This document shows, one piece after another, positions 6,703-13,856 of a DNA stretch of 36,015 nt; within the stretch, counting starts at the first letter, position 1, and each line of letters begins with the position of its first letter. Under the pieces are notes generated by a model. It made no database searches, was not told the DNA's origin, and saw only the letters and a list, made by a program, of their open reading frames with translations. Both the position numbers and the translations under genes were made by a program. This DNA comes from Caballeronia choica (lineage in GTDB: Bacteria; Pseudomonadota; Gammaproteobacteria; Burkholderiales; Burkholderiaceae). The stretch spans positions 1-36,015 of the forward strand of contig NZ_FCON02000080.1 in NCBI RefSeq assembly GCF_001544535.1, given 5' to 3'.

Positions 6703-7473
6703 ATGAACACCGGCAAGGTCACATTGCTCAGCGCAGGTCCAGGCGACCTCGACCTGCTCACGATCAGGGCCGCGAAGGCGCTCGCCGCCGCCGACGTCGT
6801 GCTCCTCGACGATCTCGCCAATCCCGGCATCGTGTCGCTCGCGCCGCGTGCGCGCGTGATTCGCGTGGGCAAGCGCGGCGGCTGCAAGTCGACGCCGCAA
6901 GCGTTCATCCAGCGCCTGATGCAGCGTTACGCATCGAAGGGCCTGCATGTGGTGCGCGTGAAGGGCGGCGACGCGCTGCTCTTCGGGCGCGCTGGCGAGG
7001 AACTCGCGGCGCTCAGGCGCGCGGCGATACCTGTCGAGATCGTCAACGGCATCTCGTCGGGGTTCGCGGCGGCGGCGAGTCTCGGCGTCTCGCTGACGCA
7101 CCGCGAGCATTGCCAGGGCGTGACCTTCATCACGGCGCATCTGCAGGATCATGGCGAGCCCGACTGGGCCGCGCTCGCCGCAACCGGCACGACGCTCGCT
7201 ATCTATATGGGCATGAGCCGCATCGAAAGCATTTGCGCGGGGCTGATGACGACGCTGCCCGCGTCGACTGCGGCGGCCGTCGTGCAATGGGCGGGCACGG
7301 CCGACGAGCGGCGCCTCGTCACGACGCTCGGGCGGCTCGCCGACGAGGCGAATGCGGCGGGGCTAGGCAGCCCGGCGGTGATTCTCGTCGGCAATGCGAT
7401 TGGCGAGGCGGAGGCGTTCACGGTGCGCGGTTTCGGTCGCGCAGCTAGCGAAGGCCTGGCGCATGCGGCCTGA
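6703..7473 (+). CDS. cobA: Uroporphyrinogen-III C-methyltransferase
   Basis: The enzyme methylates uroporphyrinogen III twice with S-adenosylmethionine to give precorrin-2, the precursor of sirohaem and cobalamin. The 256-residue product has the SUMT fold: an N-terminal AGPGD motif (residues 9-13), VRVKGGDALLFGRAGEE near the middle (consensus VRLKGGDPFVFGRGGEE) and a glycine-rich C-terminal half. It is a stand-alone SUMT without the dehydrogenase/ferrochelatase part of CysG, so those steps must be encoded elsewhere. ATG 6703 has AAGGA 7 nt upstream. Its place beside nirB and its matching leader indicate a role in supplying sirohaem for nitrite reduction. Confidence 0.94.
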   Translation: MNTGKVTLLSAGPGDLDLLTIRAAKALAAADVVLLDDLANPGIVSLAPRARVIRVGKRGGCKSTPQAFIQRLMQRYASKGLHVVRVKGGDALLFGRAGEELAALRRAAIPVEIVNGISSGFAAAASLGVSLTHREHCQGVTFITAHLQDHGEPDWAALAATGTTLAIYMGMSRIESICAGLMTTLPASTAAAVVQWAGTADERRLVTTLGRLADEANAAGLGSPAVILVGNAIGEAEAFTVRGFGRAASEGLAHAA

Positions 7474-7580
7474 CGCGGGCGGCATCGTCATCGAGACGCG
7501 CATGCGTGGCGAGTGGACCCAGGCGCGCATCGAGCGTCGTTCGCGCAGTCAACGCATGAACGAGGGTGTTCGTGCGCGCG

Positions 7581-7763
7581 ATGGCGCCATGCGCTTCGGA
7601 CCCGTGTTCGCGTTCGCGCGTCGTTCGCACAGCGTGTTCATGCATTCGCAGATCCGTGCACGCTGCGACGCCACCGTGCGCTTCGAACCCGCGCTAGCGT
7701 TTGCGCATCGTCCGCGCTGCCTGTGCCTGCATGCGCGCGACGCCGTCATGCGTTCCGGACCCG
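7581..7763. repeat. Three decayed direct repeats between cobA and nasT
   Basis: Related segments containing GCGCTTCGGACCCG (7591-7604), GCGCTTCGAACCCG (7678-7691) and GCGTTCCGGACCCG (7750-7763) recur at intervals of 87 and 72 bp. Similar flanks (CGCCAT, CGCCACC, CGCCGTC and GCATTCGC-like words) accompany them. Both intervals are multiples of three, and the frame running into nasT stays open, giving an Arg-rich peptide. I regard that as unlikely to be translated. No other feature is seen in the 410-bp gap 7474-7884. Confidence 0.45.
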
Positions 7764-7808
7764 CACGCCGCCATCGCGAAGACCCACGATCCCCGCGCCG
7801 CACGCCGA

Positions 7809-7814
7809 TATACT
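7809..7814 (+). promoter_or_regulatory. Possible -10 element for nasT-nasS
   Basis: TATACT, 70 nt before nasT, is a good -10 hexamer in an otherwise very GC-rich stretch. No convincing -35 lies 16-18 bp upstream, and no sigma-54 or hexaloop leader like those of nasA and cobA is seen here. Confidence 0.28.
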
Positions 7815-7884
7815 GGAATCAGAAGCGCACGCCTCAGCGCCGCGCCGGCTCCCTTCCCCGCATCAACTCTTTCCGCCTCTAGCC

Positions 7885-8460
7885 ATGCTTCGTGTGCTCC
7901 TCGTCTCCGACACGGACAAGCCGATCGGCGATCTGCGCCAGGCGCTCGCGCGGCTCGGCTACGAGATGCTGCCCGAAGCGGCGACGCCCGCCGCGCTGCC
8001 GAAAGTCGTCGAACGCGAGCGGCCGGACGTCGTCATCATCGATACCGAATCGCCCTCGCGCGACACCCTCGAACATCTCGCGGTGATGAACAAGGCGGCG
8101 CCGCGCCCGGTGCTGATGTTCAGTAGCGACGCCGACCAGCAGTTGATTCGCGCGGCGGTCGGCGCGGGCGTGACGGCGTATCTGGTCGAAGGACTCGCGG
8201 CCGAGCGCCTCGCGCCGATCCTCGAAGTCGCGCTCGCGCGCTTCGCGCACGAGGAGCAGTTGCGGCAGCGGCTCGCGCAAGTGGAAAGCGAACTCGCCGA
8301 ACGCAAGACGATCGACCGCGCCAAGCGTCTCCTGATGGACCGTCGCAAGATGACGGAGCAGGAGGCCTATGCGCTGTTGCGCAAGCGCGCGATGGACCAC
8401 GGCATGAAAGTGGCCGAGGTCGCGCGGCAACTCGTGTCGATGGCCGATCTACTGGGATGA
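7885..8460 (+). CDS. nasT: Nitrate-responsive ANTAR antiterminator NasT
   Basis: NasT is a cytoplasmic RNA-binding antiterminator. When NasS releases it in response to nitrate or nitrite, it binds paired hexaloop stems in nas leaders and prevents terminator folding. The 191-residue product has a receiver-like domain (about 1-120) and a C-terminal ANTAR domain (about 125-187, IDRAKRLLMDRRKMTEQEAY then LLRKRAMDHGMKVAEVARQL). The Asp53 position is kept, but the usual receiver Lys is replaced (AYLVEGL), which fits control by NasS and not by phosphorylation. ATG 7885 fits the family start; the longer upstream frame is rejected. It overlaps nasS by 4 nt. The likely RNA targets are the leaders at 6097-6180 and 6541-6633. 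Confidence 0.93.
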   Translation: MLRVLLVSDTDKPIGDLRQALARLGYEMLPEAATPAALPKVVERERPDVVIIDTESPSRDTLEHLAVMNKAAPRPVLMFSSDADQQLIRAAVGAGVTAYLVEGLAAERLAPILEVALARFAHEEQLRQRLAQVESELAERKTIDRAKRLLMDRRKMTEQEAYALLRKRAMDHGMKVAEVARQLVSMADLLG

Positions 8461-9620
8461 ACCGCACGATGAATACCACCGACCCATTGACGCCTGAAGC
8501 CTTCGGTCCGCCGGAGAAGACGCCTATCCGGCTCGGCTTCGTCGCGCTCTCGGATGTCGCGCCGCTCGCCGTTGCGCGTCTCTTCGACCTGGGACGGCGC
8601 CACGGCATCACGCTCGAATTGTGCCGCCAGCCATCGTGGGCGGCCGTGCGCGACAAGCTGCTTTCCGGCGAAATCGATGCCGCGCACGCGCTCTACGGGC
8701 TCGTGTACGGCGTGCAGTCGGGCATCGGCGGCCCGCAGGCCGACATGGCCGTGCTGATGGTCCTCAACCGCAACGGCGGCGCGATCACGCTGTCGAACGC
8801 GCTCGCCGATGCGTGGCGCGCCACCGGCAGCCTGAAGGACGCGTTCGCGTCGCTTGGACGCGCGCCCGTGCTCGCGCAGACCTTCCCGACCGGCACCCAT
8901 GCGATGTGGCTCTATTACTGGCTCGCGGCAGAGGGCGTGCATCCGTTGCGCGACATCGAGAGCGTCGTGATTCCGCCGCCGCGCATGGTCGATGCCCTCG
9001 CCGAAGACCAGCTCGACGGCTTCTGCTGCGGCGAACCGTGGCATGCACTGGCCGAAGCGCGCCGCGCGGGCCGGACCGTCGCGCTCACGAGCGGCATCTG
9101 GCCGGATCACCCGGAAAAGGTGCTCGCGAGCCGGCGCGATTTCGTCTCGCTGTATCCGAACACGTCGCGCGCGCTGGTCCAGACGCTGCTCGAAGCGTGC
9201 CGCTGGCTTGACGATCCCGGACATCTTGGGGAGATCGCGGCGCAGCTCGCCGCGCCCGGGCTGCTCAACGTGCCGCGAGAATTGATCGAGCCGCGCCTGA
9301 CCGGCGTCTACGATGCAGCGCGCTTTCCGGACGCGTTGCCCGTCAGGTTCTTCGACGGCGGCACGGTCAACTACCCGCGCGCCTCCGACGGGCTGTGGTT
9401 CCTTACGCAATACCGTCGCTGGGGCATGCTCGAAGGCGCCGCCTCCGACGACGCCGCGATCGCCGCCGCGATCAGCCAGACGAATCTGTATCGCGAGGCG
9501 GCGGCACTCGCCGGGGTGCCGCTGCCGAACGAGCATCGATCCGCGATTCTCTGCGACGGCCGCGCGTGGGACGGCAGCGCGCCCGGCGCTTATCTCGCCG
9601 GATTCGACGTGCGCGCCTGA
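8457..9620 (+). CDS. nasS: Nitrate-sensing NrtA-like protein NasS
   Basis: NasS is a cytoplasmic relative of the NrtA nitrate-binding proteins. In the known systems it holds NasT inactive without nitrate or nitrite and lets it go when the ligand binds. The 387-residue product has the NrtA/SsuA-like two-lobe fold: RLGFVALSDVAPLAVARLFD near the N-terminus, HALYGLVYGVQSGIGGP in the ligand lobe and DGFCCGEPWHALA in the middle. It has no signal peptide, which separates it from periplasmic NrtA. Its start overlaps the nasT stop (ATGA), indicating translational coupling and balanced expression. Confidence 0.92.
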   Translation: MNRTMNTTDPLTPEAFGPPEKTPIRLGFVALSDVAPLAVARLFDLGRRHGITLELCRQPSWAAVRDKLLSGEIDAAHALYGLVYGVQSGIGGPQADMAVLMVLNRNGGAITLSNALADAWRATGSLKDAFASLGRAPVLAQTFPTGTHAMWLYYWLAAEGVHPLRDIESVVIPPPRMVDALAEDQLDGFCCGEPWHALAEARRAGRTVALTSGIWPDHPEKVLASRRDFVSLYPNTSRALVQTLLEACRWLDDPGHLGEIAAQLAAPGLLNVPRELIEPRLTGVYDAARFPDALPVRFFDGGTVNYPRASDGLWFLTQYRRWGMLEGAASDDAAIAAAISQTNLYREAAALAGVPLPNEHRSAILCDGRAWDGSAPGAYLAGFDVRA

Positions 9621-9681
9621 ACAAGCCTGAGCAAAAGACCTACTATTCAGGCGTCAGGTCGACCCAATCGCGGAGGCTCGC

Positions 9682-10167
9682 ATGGAACTGCTCGCCGTCA
9701 ACATCGACAAGCCCGAGGACACCAATTTCATTCTCGGGCAGTCGCACTTCATCAAGACCGTCGAGGACCTGCACGAGGCGCTCGTCGGCGCGGTGCCGGG
9801 CATTCGTTTCGGACTCGCGTTCTGCGAGGCGTCGGGCAAGCGCCTCGTGCGCTCGTCGGGCACCGATGCCGCCGCACAGGCGCTCGCCGAGAAGAACGCG
9901 ATGGCGATCGGGGCGGGCCACAGCTTCATCATCGTCCTCGGTGACGGCTTCTTTCCGGTCAATGTGCTGAACACGGTCAAGGCCGTGCCGGAGGTGTGCC
10001 GCATCTTCTGCGCAACCGCGAATCCAACGCAGGTGCTGATTGCGCAGACCGACCAGGGGCGCGGGATCGTGGGCGTCGTCGACGGCTTGCCGCCGTTGGG
10101 TGTCGAAACCGCCGAGGACGTGAAGTGGCGTCATGACCTGCTGCGCAAGATCGGGTACAAGGCGTGA
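9682..10167 (+). CDS. Adenosine-specific kinase family protein (DUF355)
   Basis: The 161-residue product belongs to the DUF355 or adenosine-specific kinase family, a small cytoplasmic fold known from archaea and bacteria. Recognisable parts are MELLAVNIDKPEDTNFILGQ at the start, HFIKTVEDLHEAL, the glycine-rich VVDGLPPLGVE and a C-terminal HDLLRKIGYK. The physiological role of the bacterial members is unclear. It starts 61 nt after nasS with GGAGG upstream of ATG 9682, so it may be read from the nasTS transcript, though I know of no functional link to nitrate. The family call rests on recalled sequence features. Confidence 0.8.
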   Translation: MELLAVNIDKPEDTNFILGQSHFIKTVEDLHEALVGAVPGIRFGLAFCEASGKRLVRSSGTDAAAQALAEKNAMAIGAGHSFIIVLGDGFFPVNVLNTVKAVPEVCRIFCATANPTQVLIAQTDQGRGIVGVVDGLPPLGVETAEDVKWRHDLLRKIGYKA

Positions 10168-10375
10168 GGGGTGAGGGCCGCGATAGTTCGGCAGATGCGC
10201 CACCCCCGTTCGGGTCCGCACTGCATCGGCGGATATGCTGCCCGTCATCGCGCCTCCCCGACGACATCGTTCGATCCATTCGTCGTGCGCTGACGCCGCC
10301 CCGAGAATGACGAACCCGCCCACGTCTCAAGATAACCATGAGCTTTCCGAGACTCAGGAAACTAAACTTTTTGTG

Positions 10376-10406
10376 TAGAATTCCCTCGAAGCATCCTGTT
10401 TTCAGG
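10376..10406 (+). promoter_or_regulatory. Possible promoter and operator of the toxin-antitoxin pair
   Basis: TAGAAT (10376-10381) in an AT-rich patch resembles a -10 box. The inverted repeat CCTG-TTTT-CAGG (10395-10406) lies between it and the antitoxin ribosome binding site, where an autoregulatory operator would sit. No clear -35 is seen. The operator role is inferred from position only. Confidence 0.35.
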
Positions 10407-10428
10407 CATCAACAGTACGGAGACCCAT

Positions 10429-10611
10429 ATGATCACCGAAGGCAAGACGGGGAACATCCACGGAATCGAAGTTAAAGCACGAGTACGGACGCAAGAGCCG
10501 ACGGTGACGGTGACTACGACCACCGAGGATGGACGCAGAGCAGTATTGCGAGCTGTCGAACGGGTATACGAACAGCATCACGACGTCATCCAGGCGCTGG
10601 CTAATCGATGA
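10429..10611 (+). CDS. Antitoxin of a Doc-type toxin-antitoxin pair
   Basis: The 60-residue product precedes a Doc/Fic toxin and overlaps it by 4 nt (ATGA), the classic antitoxin-toxin order. It is Thr/Val-rich (PTVTVTTTTEDGRRAVLRAV) and ends in a helix-forming stretch (VERVYEQHHDVIQALANR), which may be the toxin-neutralising tail. I do not recognise a Phd/YefM DNA-binding domain, so the antitoxin class is unassigned. GGAGA lies 5 nt before ATG 10429. The codon use is less GC-biased than in the neighbours, pointing to recent transfer. Confidence 0.75.
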   Translation: MITEGKTGNIHGIEVKARVRTQEPTVTVTTTTEDGRRAVLRAVERVYEQHHDVIQALANR

Positions 10612-10982
10612 CGCTTGATCCGGGCCTGGTCGTGCTAATCCACGATTTCATACTGGAGCATGAACCTGGTATCCAGGGAGTCAACGTTGGGGCACTCGAA
10701 GGTGCGCTCGGCAGAATCGAGGCAAGAAGGCACTACCAAGGTCTTGATGATGTGTTTGAAATCGCCGGCATGTATGCGGAAGCCATTGCACGCGGTCACA
10801 CATTTTCGGACGCAAACAAGCGCACCGCGCTCGTTTCGGCGCTGACATATCTGTTCTTGGAGGGCTTCTTGATCAAGAGAACGCCCGCTCTTGAAGAGAT
10901 CATGGTTGATGTCGCCAAAGGCCAGCTCAGCTATCTCGATGTCGCCAATATCTTTTCAACGCTTGCTGAACCTATTTCGTAG
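10608..10982 (+). CDS. doc: Death-on-curing (Doc) family toxin, Fic fold
   Basis: The 124-residue protein has the Doc/Fic core motif HTFSDANKR (His64 to Arg72), close to the HxFxDANKRTA motif of phage P1 Doc. Doc phosphorylates elongation factor Tu and halts translation; other Fic proteins AMP-ylate targets. The length and motif favour Doc. Translation is coupled to the antitoxin through a 4-nt overlap. A GC-rich hairpin overlaps the stop codon. A plasmid- or island-stabilising role is usual for the family, but nothing else mobile is visible here. Confidence 0.88.
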   Translation: MTLDPGLVVLIHDFILEHEPGIQGVNVGALEGALGRIEARRHYQGLDDVFEIAGMYAEAIARGHTFSDANKRTALVSALTYLFLEGFLIKRTPALEEIMVDVAKGQLSYLDVANIFSTLAEPIS

Positions 10983-11010
10983 CCCCGCCCCGCGCGGGGC
11001 TCTTCATTTC
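10981..11010 (+). terminator. Terminator of the toxin-antitoxin operon
   Basis: AGCCCCGC (10981-10988) and GCGGGGCT (10994-11001) form a perfect 8-bp stem with a 5-nt loop, followed by CTTCATTTC. The stem begins inside the doc stop codon. The T run is short and broken, so efficiency is uncertain. Confidence 0.6.
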
Positions 11011-11415
11011 CGGTCGTGGGCCCGCCCCGCCCAAACAACCACCTTGACTTGATCTCAATATTGGCGAGAATGTGGGCCCCGGTCTGGCCGGGAGCCTGTG
11101 CCCCCGTTTTTTGTCCGCGCGGTCACGAAATAAATACGGATGCTGTATAAACGGCAAGAGCATTGACCGAACCACCCGCCGCGCGGCGAGACAGGCGCCG
11201 GACGCGCCCCGCGTGCGCGAGGCGCACAAGCCGGCCGCAGGCAAACCGCAAGCAAGCCGGGCCAGCGTCGAAACCCGCGACGGACCAGCACGCAGCCGCG
11301 CCGGCACCGTGGCGCGCCTCAACGCCAGGCATCCCGGCATCACCGGCAGCACACCATCTGTTCAGCGTCGCCTGAGGAAAGGTCGTCCTCGGGTAACGGC
11401 CATCAGGAGCATGTC
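11011..11415. other. Intergenic region before the DUF2760-Hsp70 operon
   Basis: No convincing gene is seen. The stretch holds TTGACT at about 11045, and a TATAAA in a locally AT-rich patch near 11146 that could be a -10 for the rightward operon. I find no sigma-32 (CTTGAA/CCCCAT) or CIRCE-like heat-shock element. The remaining 230 bp are GC-rich leader-like sequence without a clear structure. Confidence 0.4.
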
Positions 11416-11985
11416 ATGACCGACTTGAACCCGTCATTTTTCGGCAGGATGTCGATAGCTTTCGGCACGTTTTTCAGCGTTCTCGGCAACGCCGAGTTCG
11501 CCGGCCGGGTGAAGCGCCTGCGCGATGCGCCGCAAGCGGCCGCTGCGCCTGCTCCCGCCCCCGCCCCCGCGCGCCCCGCGCCCGTCGCACCGACACTGAA
11601 GGAAGCGAGCCCCGAGGCCGCGCTCCAGCTTCTCGGCCTGCTCCAGCGCGACGCGCGCCTGATCGATTTCATCGAGGAAGACATCGCCAGCTACACCGAC
11701 GCCGATATCGGCGCTGCCGCACGGCTCGTGCACGATGGCTGCCGCGCCGTGTTGCGCGAGCATTTCACGATCCGTCCGGTGCGCGACGAAGCCGAAGGCA
11801 GCCGCATCACGCTGCCCGACGGCTTCGACGCGACCGCGATCCGCCTGACCGGCAATGTCGTCGGCAAGCCGCCGTTCAACGGCAGCATCAGCCATCGCGG
11901 CTGGAAAGTCGCCGAGGTGCGCCTGCCGAAGCTCGCCGAAAGTCATGATGCGCGCGTCGTCGCGCCCGCCGAGGTGGAACTATGA
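11416..11985 (+). CDS. DUF2760 family protein
   Basis: The 189-residue protein matches the DUF2760 family, which has no assigned function. Residues 7-25 are hydrophobic/amphipathic (SFFGRMSIAFGTFFSVLG). A flexible Ala/Pro linker (about 36-57, PAPAPAPARPAP) follows, then a compact domain with LLGLLQRDARLIDFIEEDI and a C-terminal beta-rich part (TGNVVGKPPFNGSISHRGW). AGGAG lies 6 nt before ATG 11416. It overlaps the first Hsp70 gene by 4 nt (ATGA), so the two are translated together. It may be the client-specific or anchoring partner of the Hsp70s, but that is inferred from linkage only. Confidence 0.82.
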   Translation: MTDLNPSFFGRMSIAFGTFFSVLGNAEFAGRVKRLRDAPQAAAAPAPAPAPARPAPVAPTLKEASPEAALQLLGLLQRDARLIDFIEEDIASYTDADIGAAARLVHDGCRAVLREHFTIRPVRDEAEGSRITLPDGFDATAIRLTGNVVGKPPFNGSISHRGWKVAEVRLPKLAESHDARVVAPAEVEL

Positions 11986-13820
11986 GCGATCCGCGCTATT
12001 CGATCGGCGTCGACCTGGGGACGACGCATTGCGCACTCTCCTACGTCGACCTCGCCGCGAGCGACGGCGACAAGACCGTGCAGGGCGTCCTGCCGGTCGC
12101 GCAACTCACGGCGCCCGGCGCCACCGAGGAACTCGACCTGCTGCCGTCGTTCCTCTACCTGCCGCATCCGAATGAACTCACGCCCGGCGACCTGAACCTG
12201 CCGTGGACCGCCGAGCGCGGCTTCGCGGTCGGCGAACTGGCGCGCACCCGGGGCGCGGGCACGCCGATCCGGCTCGTGTCGAGCGCGAAAAGCTGGCTGT
12301 GCCATCCGGGCGTCGACCGCCGCGCGGCGATCCTGCCCAACGATGCACCCGAGGAAGTCGAACGCGTCTCGCCGCTGGAATCGTCCGTGCGCTATCTCAC
12401 GCATCTGCGCGAGGCATGGGACCACGCGCATCCCGACGCGCCGTTCGCCGAGCAGGAGATCACCGTCACGATCCCCGCATCGTTCGATCCGGCCGCGCGC
12501 GAACTGACGGCCGAAGCCGCCGATGCCGCCGGCTATTCCCGCATGACGCTGCTCGAAGAACCGCAGGCCGCGCTCTATAGCTGGATTCAGAAGAGCAGCG
12601 GCGTGTGGCGCAAGCAGGTGCGCGTCGGCGACGTGATCCTCGTCGTCGATGTCGGCGGCGGCACCAGCGACTTCTCGCTGATCGCGGTCGTCGAGCGCGA
12701 AGGCAATCTCGAACTGCATCGCGTGGCGGTCGGCGAGCACATCCTGCTCGGCGGCGACAACATGGATCTCGCGCTGGCTCACGTCGTCGCGCGCAAGCTC
12801 GCATCCCAAGGCACGCAGCCCGATCCGTGGCAACTGCGCGCGCTCACCTACGCGTGCCGGTCGGCCAAGGAAGCGCTTCTCACCGATCCCGCGCAGGACG
12901 CGGTGCCGCTCGTCGTGCCGAGCCGCGGCTCGAAGCTGATCGGCGGCTCGATCCGCACGGAACTCACGCGCGCCGAACTCACGCAGACGATCCTCGACGG
13001 CTTCTTCCCGCAGGTCGAGGCGGCGGCGCGTCCGGTGAGCCGCGCGCGCGTCGGCCTCACGCAGCTTGGGCTGCCCTACGCGCAGGACGCGGCGGTGACG
13101 CGTCATCTGGCGGCGTTCCTCGGCCGGCAGGTCGCGGCACTCGCCGAACTCGGCGGCATGCAAAACCAAAACGCGAGCTTCCTGCATCCGACCGCGGTGC
13201 TCTTCAACGGCGGTGTGTTCAAGTCGCCGTTGCTCGTCGAGCGGATTCTCCAGACCCTCAACGGCTGGCTCGCGACGGAAGGCGCGGCGCCCGCGCGCCT
13301 GCTCGAAGGCGCGGACCTCGATCTCGCGGTCGCGCGCGGCGCCGCTTACTACGGCTACGTACGGCGCGGCAAGGGTGTGCGGATTCGCGGCGGCACGGCG
13401 CAGGCGTATTACGTCGCGGTCGAATCGGCGATGCCCGCCGTGCCCGGGCTCGAACCGCCGGTGCAGGCGCTGTGCGTCGCGCCGTTCGGCATGGAGGAAG
13501 GCACCGACGCCGAGTTGCCGGCGCAGGAGTTCGGCCTCGTCGTCGGGGAGCCGGTGCGTTTCCGGTTCTTCGGGTCGTCGGTGCGGCGCCAGGATCAGGT
13601 CGGCACGATGCTCGATTACTGGCAGCCCGACGAATTGCAGGAACTCGACGAGATCGAGGCGACCCTGCCGACCGAAGGCCGCACGCCGGGCGAAGTCGTG
13701 CCGGTGAAGCTGCATGCGCGCATCACCGAGGCCGGCACGCTTGAGCTCGAAGCCATCCCGCGCGGCAGCAGCGAGCGCTGGAAAGTCGAGTTCGACGTGC
13801 GCGGCGGCGTGGGTGGATAG
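11982..13820 (+). CDS. Divergent Hsp70 family protein
   Basis: The 612-residue protein has the actin-like ATPase of Hsp70: phosphate motif 1 at the N-terminus (IGVDLGTTHCALSY, residues 7-20), phosphate motif 2 (VVDVGGGTSDFSL, about 220-232) and an adenosine-type motif NGGVFKSPLL where DnaK has GGQTRMP. The C-terminal third is beta-rich and shorter than in DnaK, with no obvious helical lid or EEVD tail. It is not DnaK, HscA or HscC. No J-domain protein or GrpE gene is adjacent. It is translationally coupled to the DUF2760 gene and followed after 36 nt by a paralogue that shares the AKSWL and LLEEPQAA segments. Confidence 0.88.
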   Translation: MSDPRYSIGVDLGTTHCALSYVDLAASDGDKTVQGVLPVAQLTAPGATEELDLLPSFLYLPHPNELTPGDLNLPWTAERGFAVGELARTRGAGTPIRLVSSAKSWLCHPGVDRRAAILPNDAPEEVERVSPLESSVRYLTHLREAWDHAHPDAPFAEQEITVTIPASFDPAARELTAEAADAAGYSRMTLLEEPQAALYSWIQKSSGVWRKQVRVGDVILVVDVGGGTSDFSLIAVVEREGNLELHRVAVGEHILLGGDNMDLALAHVVARKLASQGTQPDPWQLRALTYACRSAKEALLTDPAQDAVPLVVPSRGSKLIGGSIRTELTRAELTQTILDGFFPQVEAAARPVSRARVGLTQLGLPYAQDAAVTRHLAAFLGRQVAALAELGGMQNQNASFLHPTAVLFNGGVFKSPLLVERILQTLNGWLATEGAAPARLLEGADLDLAVARGAAYYGYVRRGKGVRIRGGTAQAYYVAVESAMPAVPGLEPPVQALCVAPFGMEEGTDAELPAQEFGLVVGEPVRFRFFGSSVRRQDQVGTMLDYWQPDELQELDEIEATLPTEGRTPGEVVPVKLHARITEAGTLELEAIPRGSSERWKVEFDVRGGVGG

Positions 13821-13856
13821 CCGTCCGCGAGCACGTTGAGTGACGATAGAGCGGCG

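Noticed and set aside
7513-7884. In-frame N-terminal extension of NasT
   Set aside because: The predicted peptide is Arg/Ala-rich with no homology, while the receiver domain starts exactly at ATG 7885.
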